A DNA stretch of 64,000 nt. Source: Heterobilharzia americana. Its lineage: Eukaryota; Platyhelminthes; Trematoda; Strigeidida; Schistosomatidae. Positions 45,333 through 50,539 of this stretch are shown here, piece by piece (position 1 is the stretch's first letter; each line of letters opens with the position of its first letter). The stretch spans positions 3,968,001 through 4,032,000 of the forward strand of contig OX104130.1 of NCBI GenBank assembly GCA_944470555.2, read 5' to 3'. The translations under genes were made by a program, and so were the position numbers. Under the pieces are notes generated by a model, which was not told where the DNA came from, did not search any database, and was given only the letters and a program-made list of their open reading frames with translations.

Positions 45333-48066
45333 TCATTATTTATCAGTTGCCAGCTCGTTAGTTCAAGGTGAAGACGTGAATTCACTTAATTTATTTGTGT
45401 AGGTAATTTAGATATGATTACTGGGTACAACGTGTTATTTTGTCGAGGTTGATTGGATAGTTTTACGCCTTCTTTTCTGTTGAGTATATTAGGCCAGCTA
45501 TCTGTCTCACCTAGTAATTTACTGATTATGGTAGATGATATGAATAGTAATTACCAATATTAATTGTCAGTTTTTTTTAATTTCTACAGGACTATTTACT
45601 GATTTTATTTGTGTGACATGTATGTTGTTTAACACACACAAATGAGTATTTCAATAGTATATGTATCACAATCAAAACAATTCCATGTGAAGGTAAACGA
45701 AATTTTATCTGTCATGTTGAACTAAAGCATTTCTGAAACTGTTGGTTGTCTTGTTTATTATTATTCCTAATGGAACATACAGCTTCAGTACACATCTTCA
45801 TTCCACTCTCTTCTCTGCAATCTTTTCAACCTCGTTCCACGACCGACCACAAGCTCTCATTTCCTTCTCGCACGATCTCCTCCATGTCACCATCGCCTCG
45901 GACACCCAACTCGTCGTTTCCCATCTGGCTTCAAATCGAGCAACTGGCCTGGCGCGTGATGTCCCCAATCGGTTTTGTCAGTGTATGCCTAATCCATCTC
46001 CACTTCCTTCCAGTGCATATTTGTTGAGCGATAGCTTCTTGCTTCGTTAGTTCCTTGTCAGCCAGCCAGAGTTCCTTGTTGCTTATTATTTCTGGCCATT
46101 TAAGCTTCAGTAACGAGCCAGCGTACGTGGCAGTTGTTGATGAATATCTGTAGTTGATTGGAAACCCCTTTCGTAATGCGCCAAGTCTGCCAACCATACA
46201 GAAGCACTGATTTGACGTTGGTGTTGAAAATCCAGATCTTGTTCCACATGGTGAGTGGAGTGCAGAAGATCTCCACGCTAGTTTCAGGTTAATCAACGCC
46301 TGTCTTGCTTTTCCGATTCTGACTTTGACATCCTCATCTGTGCCACCGCCGCCTGTAATTGAAACAGTGCTGCCTAGATAAGTGAAAGAGGTTACTTCCT
46401 CTAAGTTTCTCCCTCTGATAGTGATTGCAGCTTCTTGTTGTTGTTGGTAGTGTTGGTTGGGTATCTTCATCACATCTGTCTTCTCTACGTTCACTTGAAT
46501 GGCGTCCGTCTTGATTGCCCAGCCTCGCCTCTTCTGTCAACTTGTCAGTTTTCGCCTGTAGATTTTCAAGTTTGTGCGACATGAGACACAAGTCATCGGC
46601 GAAATCCAAATCTTCTAGGTTCTTTTCCGCGGTCCAGTGTATCCCCCTCTTCTCGCTGCCTACTGTTTGCTGCATGATCCAGTCGAGTCGACCACAATCA
46701 GGAATATCAAGGGTGATAGTAGACAGCCTTATTTTACTCCTTTCTTCACTTGAAAGGCATCACTGAACTTCCCATTGTGAATTACTCGGTTGTCTTTTAG
46801 AAGGCACTAATTTAATGCCTTCCAGAAATTCTTTGTATGTCTACATTTTTACCTTAGCAGAAGAGTAAAATTATTCTATTAACCGAAGACTTAATCATTT
46901 GATTTCCCTTTTAGATTCTTCTACTCATGGTATTTATTCCTTTAATTGATATTGTCGCAGTAGTTATTAGAATGTAATGCATCTATTACGTTTTTTATTT
47001 CTGTATGTCTGTCATCTTCATTTGTGATGGGTTTTTTTAGCCCTGCCCGCCGCCCCTCAAGCAAGTGAATGTTTAGCACTGAGTTGAAATCAAATTGTCG
47101 ATTTGAATATGTTGATTTACAACAGATCGATAAAGTTACATTTCTATTCCATTTAACTAGTTAATCTACAAATGATAATTTATCACCTGTATTTTCCTCA
47201 GGATTATTCACATACCAATTTAGTCATATGAACTGTGGTAGTCTGTTATAATCTAATTGAGTTAGAAAATCGTAAAAACACTACTCATACAATTTGTTGA
47301 TAATATTTTGAATATATAAAGAAATTTCAGTTGTTAATCAATGTATAACTTAAAGTATTTTGATTGAATTTCATCTTCACCATTTACTTATGAGTAGTGT
47401 TCATCTGTAGTCTAGAAAAAGCTGAAATATTGTTGACAAGAATCATTGTCAGAAATGTTAACCACTGAATTCTGATCCAATCAGGTTACTTAAGTGTAAA
47501 ATATTTTTTTCTTACCAGATAGCGTTAGTTATTCGGAAGTCTTTATTGTCTAATTGGTTTCTGTGAGTAACAGACAACTGATGTCAGTCTGTGATGAATA
47601 TTGACATAAAGATCAAGAAAATCCCCATAAACCTTCAAACTGAACTACTATCTAAGGCTGACTAGTGAGTGATTTGCCAAGTTTTGATAAGAAATTGAGA
47701 CCTGTGTTGTAAACCAAGTCATACTATCCTGAGATCGATATTAGTAGGGAAATATGAACGATTAAACTCATCGATTTGGTGGTAACCTGCGTTTCACGGA
47801 ACTTAAAATTCATGGGTTCCATCCCAGAGGTTGTCATGAGTGTACATTGCTGAAGAGTCTCATGGTATGACGAAACAGTTAAAACAACAATACTTTTGAT
47901 GCAAAAAAACAAGCAAATACTTAAAAATAAAAACTGCATAACATTGATAGAATAGTTTTAAAAAATTCTAAGTTTACCTGTTGTGTTTTGGTGAAACTGT
48001 TTTCTTTTCGCCGTTATCTGTCTCCTGATCATAACCATAATGATAATTGTTTGTTAATTTATTCAT
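9390..48066 (-). CDS. Zinc transporter, ZnT/SLC30A (CDF) family, 8 exons
   Basis: Whole-gene span. Exons 48066-47978, 43603-43569, 28249-28136, 24166-24020, 19842-19689, 17589-17301, 16260-16021 and 9535-9390 join in phase at GT/AG sites to give about 404 residues, allowing for one missing base in exon 7. The protein is a six-TM Zn2+/H+ antiporter that moves cytosolic zinc into vesicles or out of the cell. Visible features: HCHG at residues 44-47, TM1 ~63-83, TM2 with HxxxD zinc ligands H95/D99, TM3 ~131-153, TM4 ~166-186, a His-rich cytosolic loop (~186-245), TM5 with H255/D259, TM6 ~282-304, and a C-terminal cytosolic domain ending in a Cys-x-x-Cys-like CHQC. Length and order match the animal ZnT2/3/4/8 group. 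Paralogue choice is open. The seven introns (1.0-15.3 kb) are packed with transposons in both orientations. Confidence 0.92.
9640..10195. repeat. Two S1 repeats, back to back
   Basis: A minus-strand S1 copy (about 9640-9815) has the B box GGTTCGATCCC, seen on the plus strand as GGGATCGAACCCC near 9760, and the family tail. A plus-strand copy follows (about 9816-10195) with GAGTCCCATGCTGGGACGAA. In both, hammerhead core strand 1 is mutated. The plus copy reads CCAAGGA instead of CTGAGGA. Confidence 0.6.
10974..11021. repeat. (TTA)n tract, 3' tail of an RTE element
   Basis: A TTA/TAA triplet run with one TTG interruption, adjoining the RTE 3' terminus GTCCCTTGGGTTCCTAATGG (plus-strand view). 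The copy at 26268 has the same junction. Confidence 0.85.
10976..12775 (-). mobile_element. RTE-clade (SR2-like) retrotransposon, RT half to 3' end
   Basis: Minus-strand ORF2 remains. From 12775 down: a pre-RT linker ([19 protein letters not shown]), RT motifs ([42 protein letters not shown] then [26 protein letters not shown]), the catalytic box, then the long RTE C-terminus ([20 protein letters not shown]). The longest uninterrupted piece is 11285-12256 (323 codons). The FADD box reads FANDD because of an extra codon, and the RQGC..SP region is frame-disrupted, so it is inactive. The endonuclease domain is missing. The element ends in (TAA)n and lies in the same orientation as the host gene. 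Confidence 0.85.
12820..12883. repeat. (CA)32 microsatellite
   Basis: A 64-base uninterrupted CA/TG tract just upstream, on the minus strand, of the RTE fragment. It translates as a Cys-Val run in a spurious ORF. Confidence 0.98.
13275..14113 (+). repeat. Left arm of a ~840-bp near-identical inverted repeat
   Basis: Matches the reverse complement of 20850-21695 with about ten visible differences, roughly 98-99% identity. It contains S1-type sequence in both orientations plus the block GAAAACCTGTCCATGTGGAC and half of the foldback repeat. Arm identity is far higher than between ordinary S1 copies here. The inner end stops at 14113, where a minus-strand S1 copy begins. Confidence 0.9.
14114..14290 (-). 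repeat. S1 repeat
   Basis: Minus-strand family member with GGGCCCGAACACGC (degenerate B box seen from the plus strand) and TATGGGACTCCTAAGCAG. Hammerhead core strand 1 reads CTTAGGA, with the invariant G5 lost. The region to 14500 has further diverged S1-related sequence. Confidence 0.55.
14766..15175. repeat. SMα-like back-to-back pair
   Basis: A minus-strand unit (about 14766-14990) and a plus-strand unit (about 14991-15175) meet at their tRNA-like heads, with their ribozyme ends pointing outward. The left ribozyme has CTGACGA and stem II GTCCC/GGGAC but AAAT instead of GAAA. The right has CTGACGA and GTCC/GGAC but AAAA instead of GAAA, while its GCGTC cleavage strand is intact. Both cores have therefore lost G12. 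Confidence 0.65.
15345..15545 (-). repeat. SMα-like unit, degenerate
   Basis: On the minus strand it has CTGATGT, a decayed stem II, GATGAAAC, then CTGGATTCCACTGCTATCC. A9 of the core is changed to T. The tRNA-like head ends with a junction like the paired units, but a plus-strand partner ribozyme is missing. Confidence 0.6.
16021..16260 (-). CDS. Zinc transporter exon 7 (TM6 and start of C-terminal domain), frameshifted
   Basis: Acceptor TTTTAAAG at 16261-16268, donor GTAAGT at 16020. The first frame gives [20 protein letters not shown] and on to RDTLNVLM (residues 277-310, TM6). The ZnT signature continues only in another frame ([20 protein letters not shown], then [10 protein letters not shown] and VSVHLAI). 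The observed 240 nt should be 241 for phase. As assembled, translation would stop at TAA 16138-16140 after residue 316. Confidence 0.9.
16155..16161 (-). other. Single-base frameshift site in exon 7
   Basis: The minus strand reads ATG, a GGG, then CT, where family alignment (LMEGTP-like) needs one more base between Met310 and the ATPRG motif. It falls at a run of four C on the plus strand (16156-16159), a typical place for a sequencing or assembly slip. Loss of one A from GAGG would also explain it. Confidence 0.8.
16261..17300 (-). other. Zinc transporter intron 6 (1,040 bp)
   Basis: The shortest intron. It holds an S2 relic (about 16485-16640; plus-strand AGGGAACTGATGTCC then GAGATTCGAACC) and an SMα-like pair (16888-17165). 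Nothing recognised in 16641-16887. Confidence 0.85.
16888..17165. repeat. SMα-like back-to-back pair, degenerate
   Basis: The minus-strand unit has CAGATGAGCCC, GACGAAAT and a mutated CTTAAATTCC cleavage side. The plus-strand unit has CTGACGG (A9 lost), GTCCC/GGGC, CGAAACAC and GTGGATTC. The heads meet near 17040 at a TTGTCCACTATGCCACTGTG segment. Confidence 0.6.
17301..17589 (-). CDS. Zinc transporter exon 6 (His-rich loop and TM5)
   Basis: Acceptor CCTAAAG, donor GTAATC. Residues 180-276: LHDHGHSHG followed by a loop rich in His ([29 protein letters not shown]), then [17 protein letters not shown] with the zinc-site pair H255/D259. The loop is the cytosolic zinc-entry segment between TM4 and TM5 in this family. 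Confidence 0.95.
17960..19345 (+). mobile_element. CR1/jockey-type non-LTR retrotransposon, RT fragment (antisense in intron 5)
   Basis: Plus-strand RT motifs in order: [14 protein letters not shown] (about 18155-18195), [18 protein letters not shown], a broken stretch near 18400 where the FDTVPR-type motif decays, [24 protein letters not shown], then [12 protein letters not shown] (catalytic YADD kept, about 18651-18685), [11 protein letters not shown] and a C-terminal tail to about 19345 ([11 protein letters not shown]). Two main frames of 115 and 159 codons are separated by a frameshift. The rest of intron 5 (17590-17959, 19346-19688) shows only a GA-rich tract near 19588-19612. Confidence 0.8.
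19689..19842 (-). CDS. Zinc transporter exon 5 (TM3-TM4)
   Basis: Acceptor TTTGAAG, donor GTAAGC. Residues 129-180: [17 protein letters not shown] (TM3), the conserved [16 protein letters not shown] loop, then [15 protein letters not shown] (TM4). The split codon with exon 4 (GCA G|AA) gives the Ala-Glu of the family's RAE motif. Confidence 0.95.
20850..21695 (-). repeat. Right arm of the ~840-bp inverted repeat
   Basis: Reverse-complement partner of 13275-14113. Shared landmarks are CTTTGATAAAGCTAAGTAAG, the ACTGTCCACATGGACAG palindrome and an identical 91-codon spurious frame (21147-21422 here, 13562-13837 in the left arm) differing at a single residue. Confidence 0.9.
21930..22960 (-). 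mobile_element. Penelope-like element, RT end and GIY-YIG domain
   Basis: On the minus strand an RT tail comes first: [15 protein letters not shown], then [11 protein letters not shown] (about 22744-22780). The catalytic YxDD box has its second Asp replaced by Glu. After linker blocks such as [14 protein letters not shown], the GIY-YIG nuclease follows at 22244-21930: [26 protein letters not shown], then [17 protein letters not shown]. Frames are broken between 22382 and 22615. The RT N-terminal half is absent. Confidence 0.8.
23160..23700. repeat. S1 and S2 relics
   Basis: About 23160-23450 carries diverged S1-flank sequence on the minus strand (CTACTATCCCCTAGTACCAC, TGAAATCAGTCCACGATGAA). 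About 23535-23700 is an S2 copy with AGGGAACTAATGTCCC and CATTCGAACAC. Neither codes. Confidence 0.5.
24020..24166 (-). CDS. Zinc transporter exon 4 (TM2 with zinc ligands)
   Basis: Acceptor TTTACAG, donor GTAAGC. Residues 80-128: [20 protein letters not shown], with H95 and D99 in the TM2 HxxxD zinc site, then [20 protein letters not shown] and MSFGWHRA. This block is the most conserved part of the family and fixes the identification. Confidence 0.97.
24205..24246. repeat. (TA)n microsatellite
   Basis: Uninterrupted AT dinucleotides, about 21 units. Confidence 0.97.
24275..24830 (+). mobile_element. Penelope-like element, GIY-YIG end (degenerate)
   Basis: Plus-strand translation, with frame changes, gives a GIY-YIG-like stretch ([20 protein letters not shown], about 24500-24560), then [20 protein letters not shown] and an end region [20 protein letters not shown] followed by [10 protein letters not shown]. 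This matches the order and spacing at the end of other PLEs in this window. RT is absent. Confidence 0.65.
25890..26262. repeat. Two S1 repeats, back to back
   Basis: The minus copy (25890-26100) has core CTGAGGA but AAAA instead of GAAA, so G12 is lost. The plus copy (26105-26262) keeps GGACGAAACAGC and TCCAGTGCTCCC but has lost core strand 1. Between them they contain every piece of the S1 hammerhead consensus. Confidence 0.6.
26268..26990 (-). mobile_element. RTE-clade (SR2-like) retrotransposon, internally deleted
   Basis: Runs from a (TAA)n tail through the 3' terminus to an RT block ([20 protein letters not shown] at about 26905-26965) and the intact catalytic FADD box ([14 protein letters not shown], about 26600-26645). 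A deletion near 26430 removes most of the C-terminus. Much closer in sequence to the copy at 45758-46795 than to the one at 10976-12775. Confidence 0.8.
27418..27580 (-). repeat. SMα-like unit, degenerate
   Basis: The head has GGTTCCAATCCCAGTGGGAAC (minus strand, B-box-like) and the unit ends at a CAGCTAGCTCTTGTGTAAC junction as in paired units. The ribozyme region (about 27430-27475) is heavily mutated and no plus-strand ribozyme follows. Confidence 0.5.
28136..28249 (-). CDS. Zinc transporter exon 3 (HCHG motif and TM1)
   Basis: Acceptor CCTCAG, donor GTAAGT-like GTAAG. Residues 42-80: [10 protein letters not shown], then [20 protein letters not shown] and EIIG. HCH before TM1 and the ARRKL..AS.LC.FFM.GE.IGG pattern are hallmarks of the ZnT2/3/4/8 group. 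The start phase fits micro-exon 43569-43603. Confidence 0.95.
28458..28501 (+). ncRNA. SMα-type hammerhead ribozyme, core complete
   Basis: Stem I is ATCCA (28458-28462) with TGGAT (28497-28501). The core is CTGATGA (28464-28470), with stem II GTCC/GGAC (28471-28474 and 28481-28484) and GAAA (28485-28488). Stem III is ATG/CAT with an AG loop (28488-28495). U16.1 is 28495 and C17 is 28496. All invariant positions are present. One unpaired G (28463) and one missing C make stem I slightly imperfect. The host repeat runs about 28370-28520 and is antisense to the transporter. Confidence 0.65.
28925..29130 (-). repeat. S1 repeat
   Basis: Minus-strand copy with head, B box (plus-strand GGGGTCGAACTCAGGAC) and tail. 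Stem I and III strands CAGCTGTCCAGTGCTC are kept. The core has TTGAGGA (C3 lost) and GAAG instead of GAAA. Confidence 0.6.
29690..30100 (+). mobile_element. Non-LTR retrotransposon (APE-RT2 family), RT core fragment
   Basis: Plus-strand frame 29702-30019 with [15 protein letters not shown] (RT motif B end), [20 protein letters not shown] (catalytic YADD intact, about 29925-29945) and [11 protein letters not shown]. It corresponds to the RT core of the longer elements at 53820-57070 and 60690-62645. Nothing recognisable remains upstream or downstream. Confidence 0.7.
30368..30665. repeat. SMα-like back-to-back pair
   Basis: Minus unit (30368-30560): CTGATGA and stem II GTCCC are kept, but GGAC-GAAA has decayed to GGAAAAAAAAC. 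Plus unit (30560-30665): core strand 1 is mutated to CAGTGAG, while GGACGAAACGTGC and CTGGATTCCACTG are kept. Each half retains the strand the other has lost. Confidence 0.65.
31440..31920. repeat. Unclassified repeat family (shared with 62880-63240)
   Basis: Shares GGGTCACTG..ACAAG..GACCAC followed by a TCTGTCAG / TCGGTCAG block with 63112-63170. Overlapping 91- and 121-codon frames on opposite strands show no recognisable protein. Probably a non-coding repeat or a retroelement end. Confidence 0.35.
32835..34135 (+). mobile_element. Penelope-like element with the best-kept RT (plus strand)
   Basis: The region before 32980 is a broken PLE RT N-terminus ([15 protein letters not shown] region). 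Frame 32980-33555 reads [27 protein letters not shown], the motif-B-like [14 protein letters not shown] (33220-33260), [11 protein letters not shown] with both catalytic aspartates (33346-33378), [12 protein letters not shown] and FHFLDVQL. After a frameshift a linker follows. A GIY-YIG nuclease frame at 33922-34128 reads [32 protein letters not shown]. The domain order RT, linker, GIY-YIG is diagnostic for PLEs. Inactive because of stops and shifts. Confidence 0.88.
34800..35804 (-). mobile_element. Penelope-like element, linker and GIY-YIG (minus strand)
   Basis: Minus-strand pieces from 35708 down: an N-terminal-type stretch ([19 protein letters not shown]), then [20 protein letters not shown] and [10 protein letters not shown] (linker), then [18 protein letters not shown] (GIY-YIG start, about 35100-35040). 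Frame-shifted tail sequence continues to 34800. No YxDD box is seen. The 5' end forms a palindrome with 35833-35992. Confidence 0.7.
35645..35992. repeat. Large palindrome made by two opposed PLE 5' ends
   Basis: 35645-35804 and 35833-35992 are imperfect inverted repeats of about 160 bp with a 28-nt spacer. Examples are AACAGTGAAGAATGGATTGC with its mate at 35858-35877, and the translated [11 protein letters not shown] against [11 protein letters not shown]. The right copy continues as a degenerate plus-strand PLE piece to about 36090. A transcript could form a long hairpin. Confidence 0.75.
36500..36800 (+). repeat. S1 repeat
   Basis: Plus-strand copy with an upstream flank block shared with other S1 loci, TTGGTTTGATCCTCG (degenerate B box) and GAATCCCATACTAGGAT. 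Hammerhead core strand 1 is TTGAGGA and GAAA is lost. Confidence 0.55.
37165..37470. repeat. SMα-like back-to-back pair
   Basis: Minus unit (37165-37295): cleavage strand CTGGATTCCACTGCTAGCC is kept and GACGAAAT present, but the core has ATTGGTGAG in place of CTGATGAG. Plus unit (37300-37470): tRNA-like head with GGTAGCTCTATGGCGTTTG and TTCAAGTCT, then a complete hammerhead core (separate entry). Confidence 0.7.
37400..37444 (+). ncRNA. SMα-type hammerhead ribozyme, all core bases present
   Basis: Stem I is ATCAA (37400-37404) with TTGAT (37440-37444). CTGATGA lies at 37406-37412. Stem II is GTCCC/GGGAC (5 bp, loop AGGT). GAAA is 37427-37430, and stem III is the weak ACAC/GTAT. U16.1 is 37437 and C17 is 37438. 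Against the usual ATCCAG/CTGGAT stem I, one C-G pair has become A-T on both strands, so pairing is conserved. Stem III has one C-A mismatch. Confidence 0.68.
38255..38380. repeat. S2 short repeat, relic
   Basis: CACTTGTCAGCAAGGCGTAT and AAGGAACTGATTTCGCCTAT align with the S2 copies at 6985, 16540 and 23605. The B-box region is decayed. Confidence 0.4.
39060..40073 (+). mobile_element. RTE-clade (SR2-like) retrotransposon, C-terminal part (antisense in intron 2)
   Basis: Plus strand: decayed RT start, [13 protein letters not shown] remains of the catalytic box (about 39225-39250), [34 protein letters not shown], the C-terminal GKTARQAF region, then the 3' end GGAACCCAAAAGACAAAC without a long TAA tail. 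Many frame breaks. Its orientation is opposite to that of the copies at 10976, 26268 and 45758. Confidence 0.75.
40310..40640 (+). mobile_element. Non-LTR retrotransposon (APE-RT2 family), C-terminal fragment
   Basis: Plus-strand translation gives [40 protein letters not shown] and [14 protein letters not shown], matching the post-RT region of APE-RT2 elements before their RWLGHVLRM motif (seen at 54030-54060, minus). Only this short piece remains. Confidence 0.65.
41945..42060 (+). repeat. S1 repeat, 5'-truncated
   Basis: GGGTTCGATCTCTT (B box), then ACTGCTGAGGAGTCCC and GAACGAAAC. Core CTGAGGA and GAAA are intact. Stem II has a C-A mismatch, and the stem III and stem I 3' strands (ACACCTTTC) have lost pairing. 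Confidence 0.6.
42415..42985. repeat. Split foldback repeat around a GTA tract
   Basis: The forward half at 42415-42545 (GCTGATCTGTAG, AGAGTGATCTTATC, GTTCGAGGCCGAGCC) and the reverse half at about 42795-42965 (TTCAGGTGATCTGAACTAAT, ATCCGGGTACACCGCTTG) correspond to the two halves of the palindrome at 1044-1308. The sequence TTACTCAGGTTGTTCAGTAG before the GTA tract is repeated, with small changes, at 42963-42983. Confidence 0.55.
42558..42611. repeat. (AGT)n trinucleotide tract
   Basis: Eighteen AGT units, followed by degenerate AAT triplets to about 42631. Confidence 0.97.
43569..43603 (-). CDS. Zinc transporter exon 2, 35-nt micro-exon
   Basis: Acceptor ATACTTAG (ends 43604), donor GTAAGT (43568-43563). 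It supplies the end of Arg30, then [11 protein letters not shown] and the first base of Gly42. Phase matches exon 1 (2 nt carried in) and exon 3 (1 nt carried out). Its length is not a multiple of three. Joining exon 1 directly to exon 3 would give AGG then TGA, an immediate stop. Schistosomes are known for short exons. Confidence 0.72.
43887..43931 (+). ncRNA. SMα-type hammerhead, catalytic strand intact, cleavage site lost
   Basis: Stem I is ATCCAG (43887-43892) with CTAGAT (43926-43931), 5 of 6 pairs. The core CTGATGA (43893-43899), stem II GTCC/GGAC with loop CAAATA, and GAAAC (43914-43918) are the canonical SMα sequence. The usual GTC before stem I is GAC, so U16.1 is missing and self-cleavage is not expected. 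Host repeat about 43790-43950, plus strand. Confidence 0.6.
44390..44700. repeat. S1 repeats, both strands
   Basis: The minus copy (44390-44600) keeps core CTGAAGA (A at tolerant position 7), GTC/GAC and GAAAC but loses the stem III and stem I 3' strands. The plus copy (about 44620-44700) is truncated right after GCGCACTGCTGACAA. A degenerate SMα-like end follows at 44925-45050. Confidence 0.5.
45295..45329. repeat. (AT)n microsatellite
   Basis: About 17 AT units. Confidence 0.95.
45758..46795 (-). mobile_element. RTE-clade (SR2-like) retrotransposon, RT end to 3' terminus
   Basis: The minus-strand frames 46675-46334 and 46494-45931 overlap across a frameshift. They carry [14 protein letters not shown] (catalytic FADD intact), a decayed stretch, [52 protein letters not shown] and the [10 protein letters not shown] motif of the RTE C-terminus. 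The 3' junction is a short (TAA)n at 45757-45766. It aligns closely with 26268-26990 where both are present, and lies in the host-gene sense orientation. Confidence 0.85.
47978..48066 (-). CDS. Zinc transporter exon 1 (start codon)
   Basis: The ATG at 48066-48064 is preceded in frame by TAA six bases upstream, so this is the first possible start. It encodes [20 protein letters not shown] then KKTVSPKHN, a hydrophilic cytosolic N-terminus with no signal peptide, and ends at donor GTAAAC (47977). Assignment to this gene rests on exact phase with the micro-exon, strand, and the absence of any other suitable start before HCHG. No homology is visible in this short segment. Confidence 0.65.
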
Positions 48067-48584
48067 GATTTAAGTGTTAAATTCCTACATACACACACAC
48101 TCAAGGTGATTGAACGTTTTTAAAATTCTTTCACTTGTTAAATTTTTTCTTAGTAACACTAAGTATAGCATCTGTGTCAAATACTTTATACTACTGAATA
48201 GAGTGTTAATGAGTAGTAAGAGATGTGGTAAATATCACTTTATATATATGTATGCACATGATCAGCTGTTTGTCGACCAGTCATCGCAGCCCATTTTGTT
48301 CGATATCTGTCAATCTCTATGCCACTGGTGTACACATATAACAGACGGAGAGAGGGGGGTAGTATAACGACAAACAAATCAGAAACAAATTAAAAGAGAT
48401 CGGAGGTGGCAGGGGGAGGTAGTGAACGACGATATGTGAATCGAAAATCTTGTTTATGATTATTGACCATGAGTGGTAAAGTTAATTACTTCTTTCACAT
48501 TTATGTGTATGTGAACGATAAACTTTTATTTTGAATACGTGATTTGAAACCAATACACAATCGGTAGATAGACATTGGCGGTTA

Positions 48585-48885
48585 GTAGTGGAATCCAACA
48601 CGAGTATTTCCTCTTATTTAAGACTGAACAGCTTGATGTAGTTGCCCCCTAATGAATGAGGCTCCTTCTGCTGAGATTTGAACCCTATGTCAATCGCTTC
48701 GAAAGCCAAAGCGTTAGCCACCAGACCGCTTAAGCAAGAGAACCATCTAATAGCCTTGTAGATAACTCTTTGACGTTCGAGTCTCATTCAAAACATCATC
48801 ACTTACTGGGATGCAGGTGTAAACAGGTGATAAGTCCCAAATAGCACAAAACATGTGTGCTTCACTCCATTGTTAGTCAGCAAGC
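48585..48885. repeat. SMα-like back-to-back pair, degenerate
   Basis: The minus unit carries ATTTGAACCCTATGTCAATCG (head, plus-strand view) and a decayed ribozyme end near 48600-48640. The plus unit carries ACTTACTGGGATGCAGG, then GTGATAAGTCCC (core lost), GCACAAAAC and CTTCACTCCATTG. Confidence 0.6.
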
Positions 48886-49879
48886 AGATTACAACATACT
48901 GAATGATAGGGCAGCATAGAGGAATCCGCATTCGAGCCCATATGCCAACAAGAGTAGAGGGATGCGACTTAGTAAAGTAGCGGTGGATTAAAATACCAAA
49001 CAACAGATTCTGGGTGTTTTAGCTTGAAGGTTTGTGGGGGATTTATTTACTGACTACAGCTTGGTATTCATCATAGACTGACCTTGCACTTGATTGATCT
49101 CCACTGCACTTCCCCACTCTAGTATACTCAATCCACCTACACGGTCAGTCAGGCAATTCACTAGACCTCTGCCAACTCAAACAACAGAGCAAGACGTTTG
49201 GTGCTTATTATTCGTATGTACTTCAGGCATGTGTACACAACTAAATTACCTGCCTGACCATAACACCATAATTTATAAAGAAAATGAAACAAATGATAAG
49301 ATAACGAATTGATTTCACTCAACATACAACGATTATCTCCGAATTACTATACGTCATACATAGATGGATGAAAGGGAGAGAGCAGTTGAAAGCTCCTGAA
49401 CAGAGCAAGTTATGCAATAATATTACCAGTTAAGTCTTCACACAAGTAAAATGACATCTAATGTAAATGAAGTAATACCCGATGAATGACGCCTACATGA
49501 GATTCAAGTGTTCCACTTTCCGGCTGATAAAACGGTTACCCGCCTCAAATCTCGCCTCTTCAGAGGCTTAGCAATATAAATTGATCAACTCTAATCCACC
49601 ATATTTCACTTTTTTATACATATATATGTAGCCAGACACAGGCAACGTTTTCCTAATCATTACCATCACTCTTTTCATGCTATACCGACTTACTTATAAG
49701 AGTCAGTATCTTAGTTTAGTTCTGATACAGCTAACTAAGGTATCTAACACGTGGACATGGTGTACGACTAAAGTTGTACAAATTGAGTAGATATATGCTC
49801 ATTTGGACTCTTATAGTAACTAAACATCTGTCATATTTTTGCGTCAAATTTCCGAAGTAAGTTGACAGCAAGCCCAACT

Positions 49880-50160
49880 CTATTTAAGTTTCCTAGCTGT
49901 TCGCCCTCATTAGCAAGGTGTGTCTACTGCAACCATAAGGAAGCTTGTGTTCTTAAAAGAATCCCGCGGAGATGTGTTTATCAGTCGTTCGGTGCAAGTC
50001 CTATACAAAAGAGCTCAAGAATATTATACTACTTGACTACAAAAGGTAACAGAGGATCTGTAAGTAGTGAAACAGTGGAACACCTAGTCAATACCTGTCA
50101 TTCAGTCTCAACAACACCTCCCCTTTACAAACTGAAGGGAAACTTGCTAAAGTTATAGTA
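49880..50160 (+). mobile_element. Penelope-like element, GIY-YIG end (degenerate)
   Basis: Frame 49862-50158 ends with TTKGNRGSVSSETVEHLVNT then CHSVSTTPPLYKL. This resembles the WL..AI.EHLVNTGH segment after the GIY-YIG core seen in the PLE at 32835-34135. The upstream part (CVYCNHKEACVLKRI) fits the region poorly. Confidence 0.45.
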
Positions 50161-50539
50161 CATGTGGAGATGATGAAGAATGCTTGTAGCTAAGGTGGAT
50201 AATTTTGATCGTTTTGTGTACTCTAGACAGCATCATCAGAACAGTCTTCAGAAAGAAGGGAGCTACACGGTTTTCTCCTCAATTTATTTAGTAGCTTGTC
50301 CTGATGGCTTTGTGTGTGATTGGTTGTTTTTACGAAGGTCTTGTCATTGTCCCCATGTTTATTTTAATCTGAAATTTGACCTTCTTATTATCTCTTATTG
50401 GTTGATAGATTGGGCCACTGTCAATATGTTTGTTGACTGCTGACTACCCTGAGTACCAAGCTTCTTAAAATTCTCTGGCATTCTTTGCATTTCATCGATC
50501 CAGGATTACCACAATTCTTTAGTGAAATCTACGTCCACA

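Larger units (their letters stand above)
43604..47977 (-). other. Zinc transporter intron 1 (4,374 bp)
   Basis: Contains SMα-like units (43790-43950, 44925-45050), S1 copies (44390-44700, 47790-47890), an AT tract and an RTE (45758-46795). Nothing recognised in 43951-44389, 45051-45294, 45330-45757 or 46796-47789. Confidence 0.75.

Noticed and set aside
45742..46050. Two overlapping plus-strand frames of about 100 codons
   Set aside because: Antisense shadow of the RTE C-terminus and 3' tail; a related frame appears at the same place in the copy at 26260.
49094..49312. 72-codon plus-strand frame
   Set aside because: No splice sites, homology or conservation visible; AT-rich chance frame.
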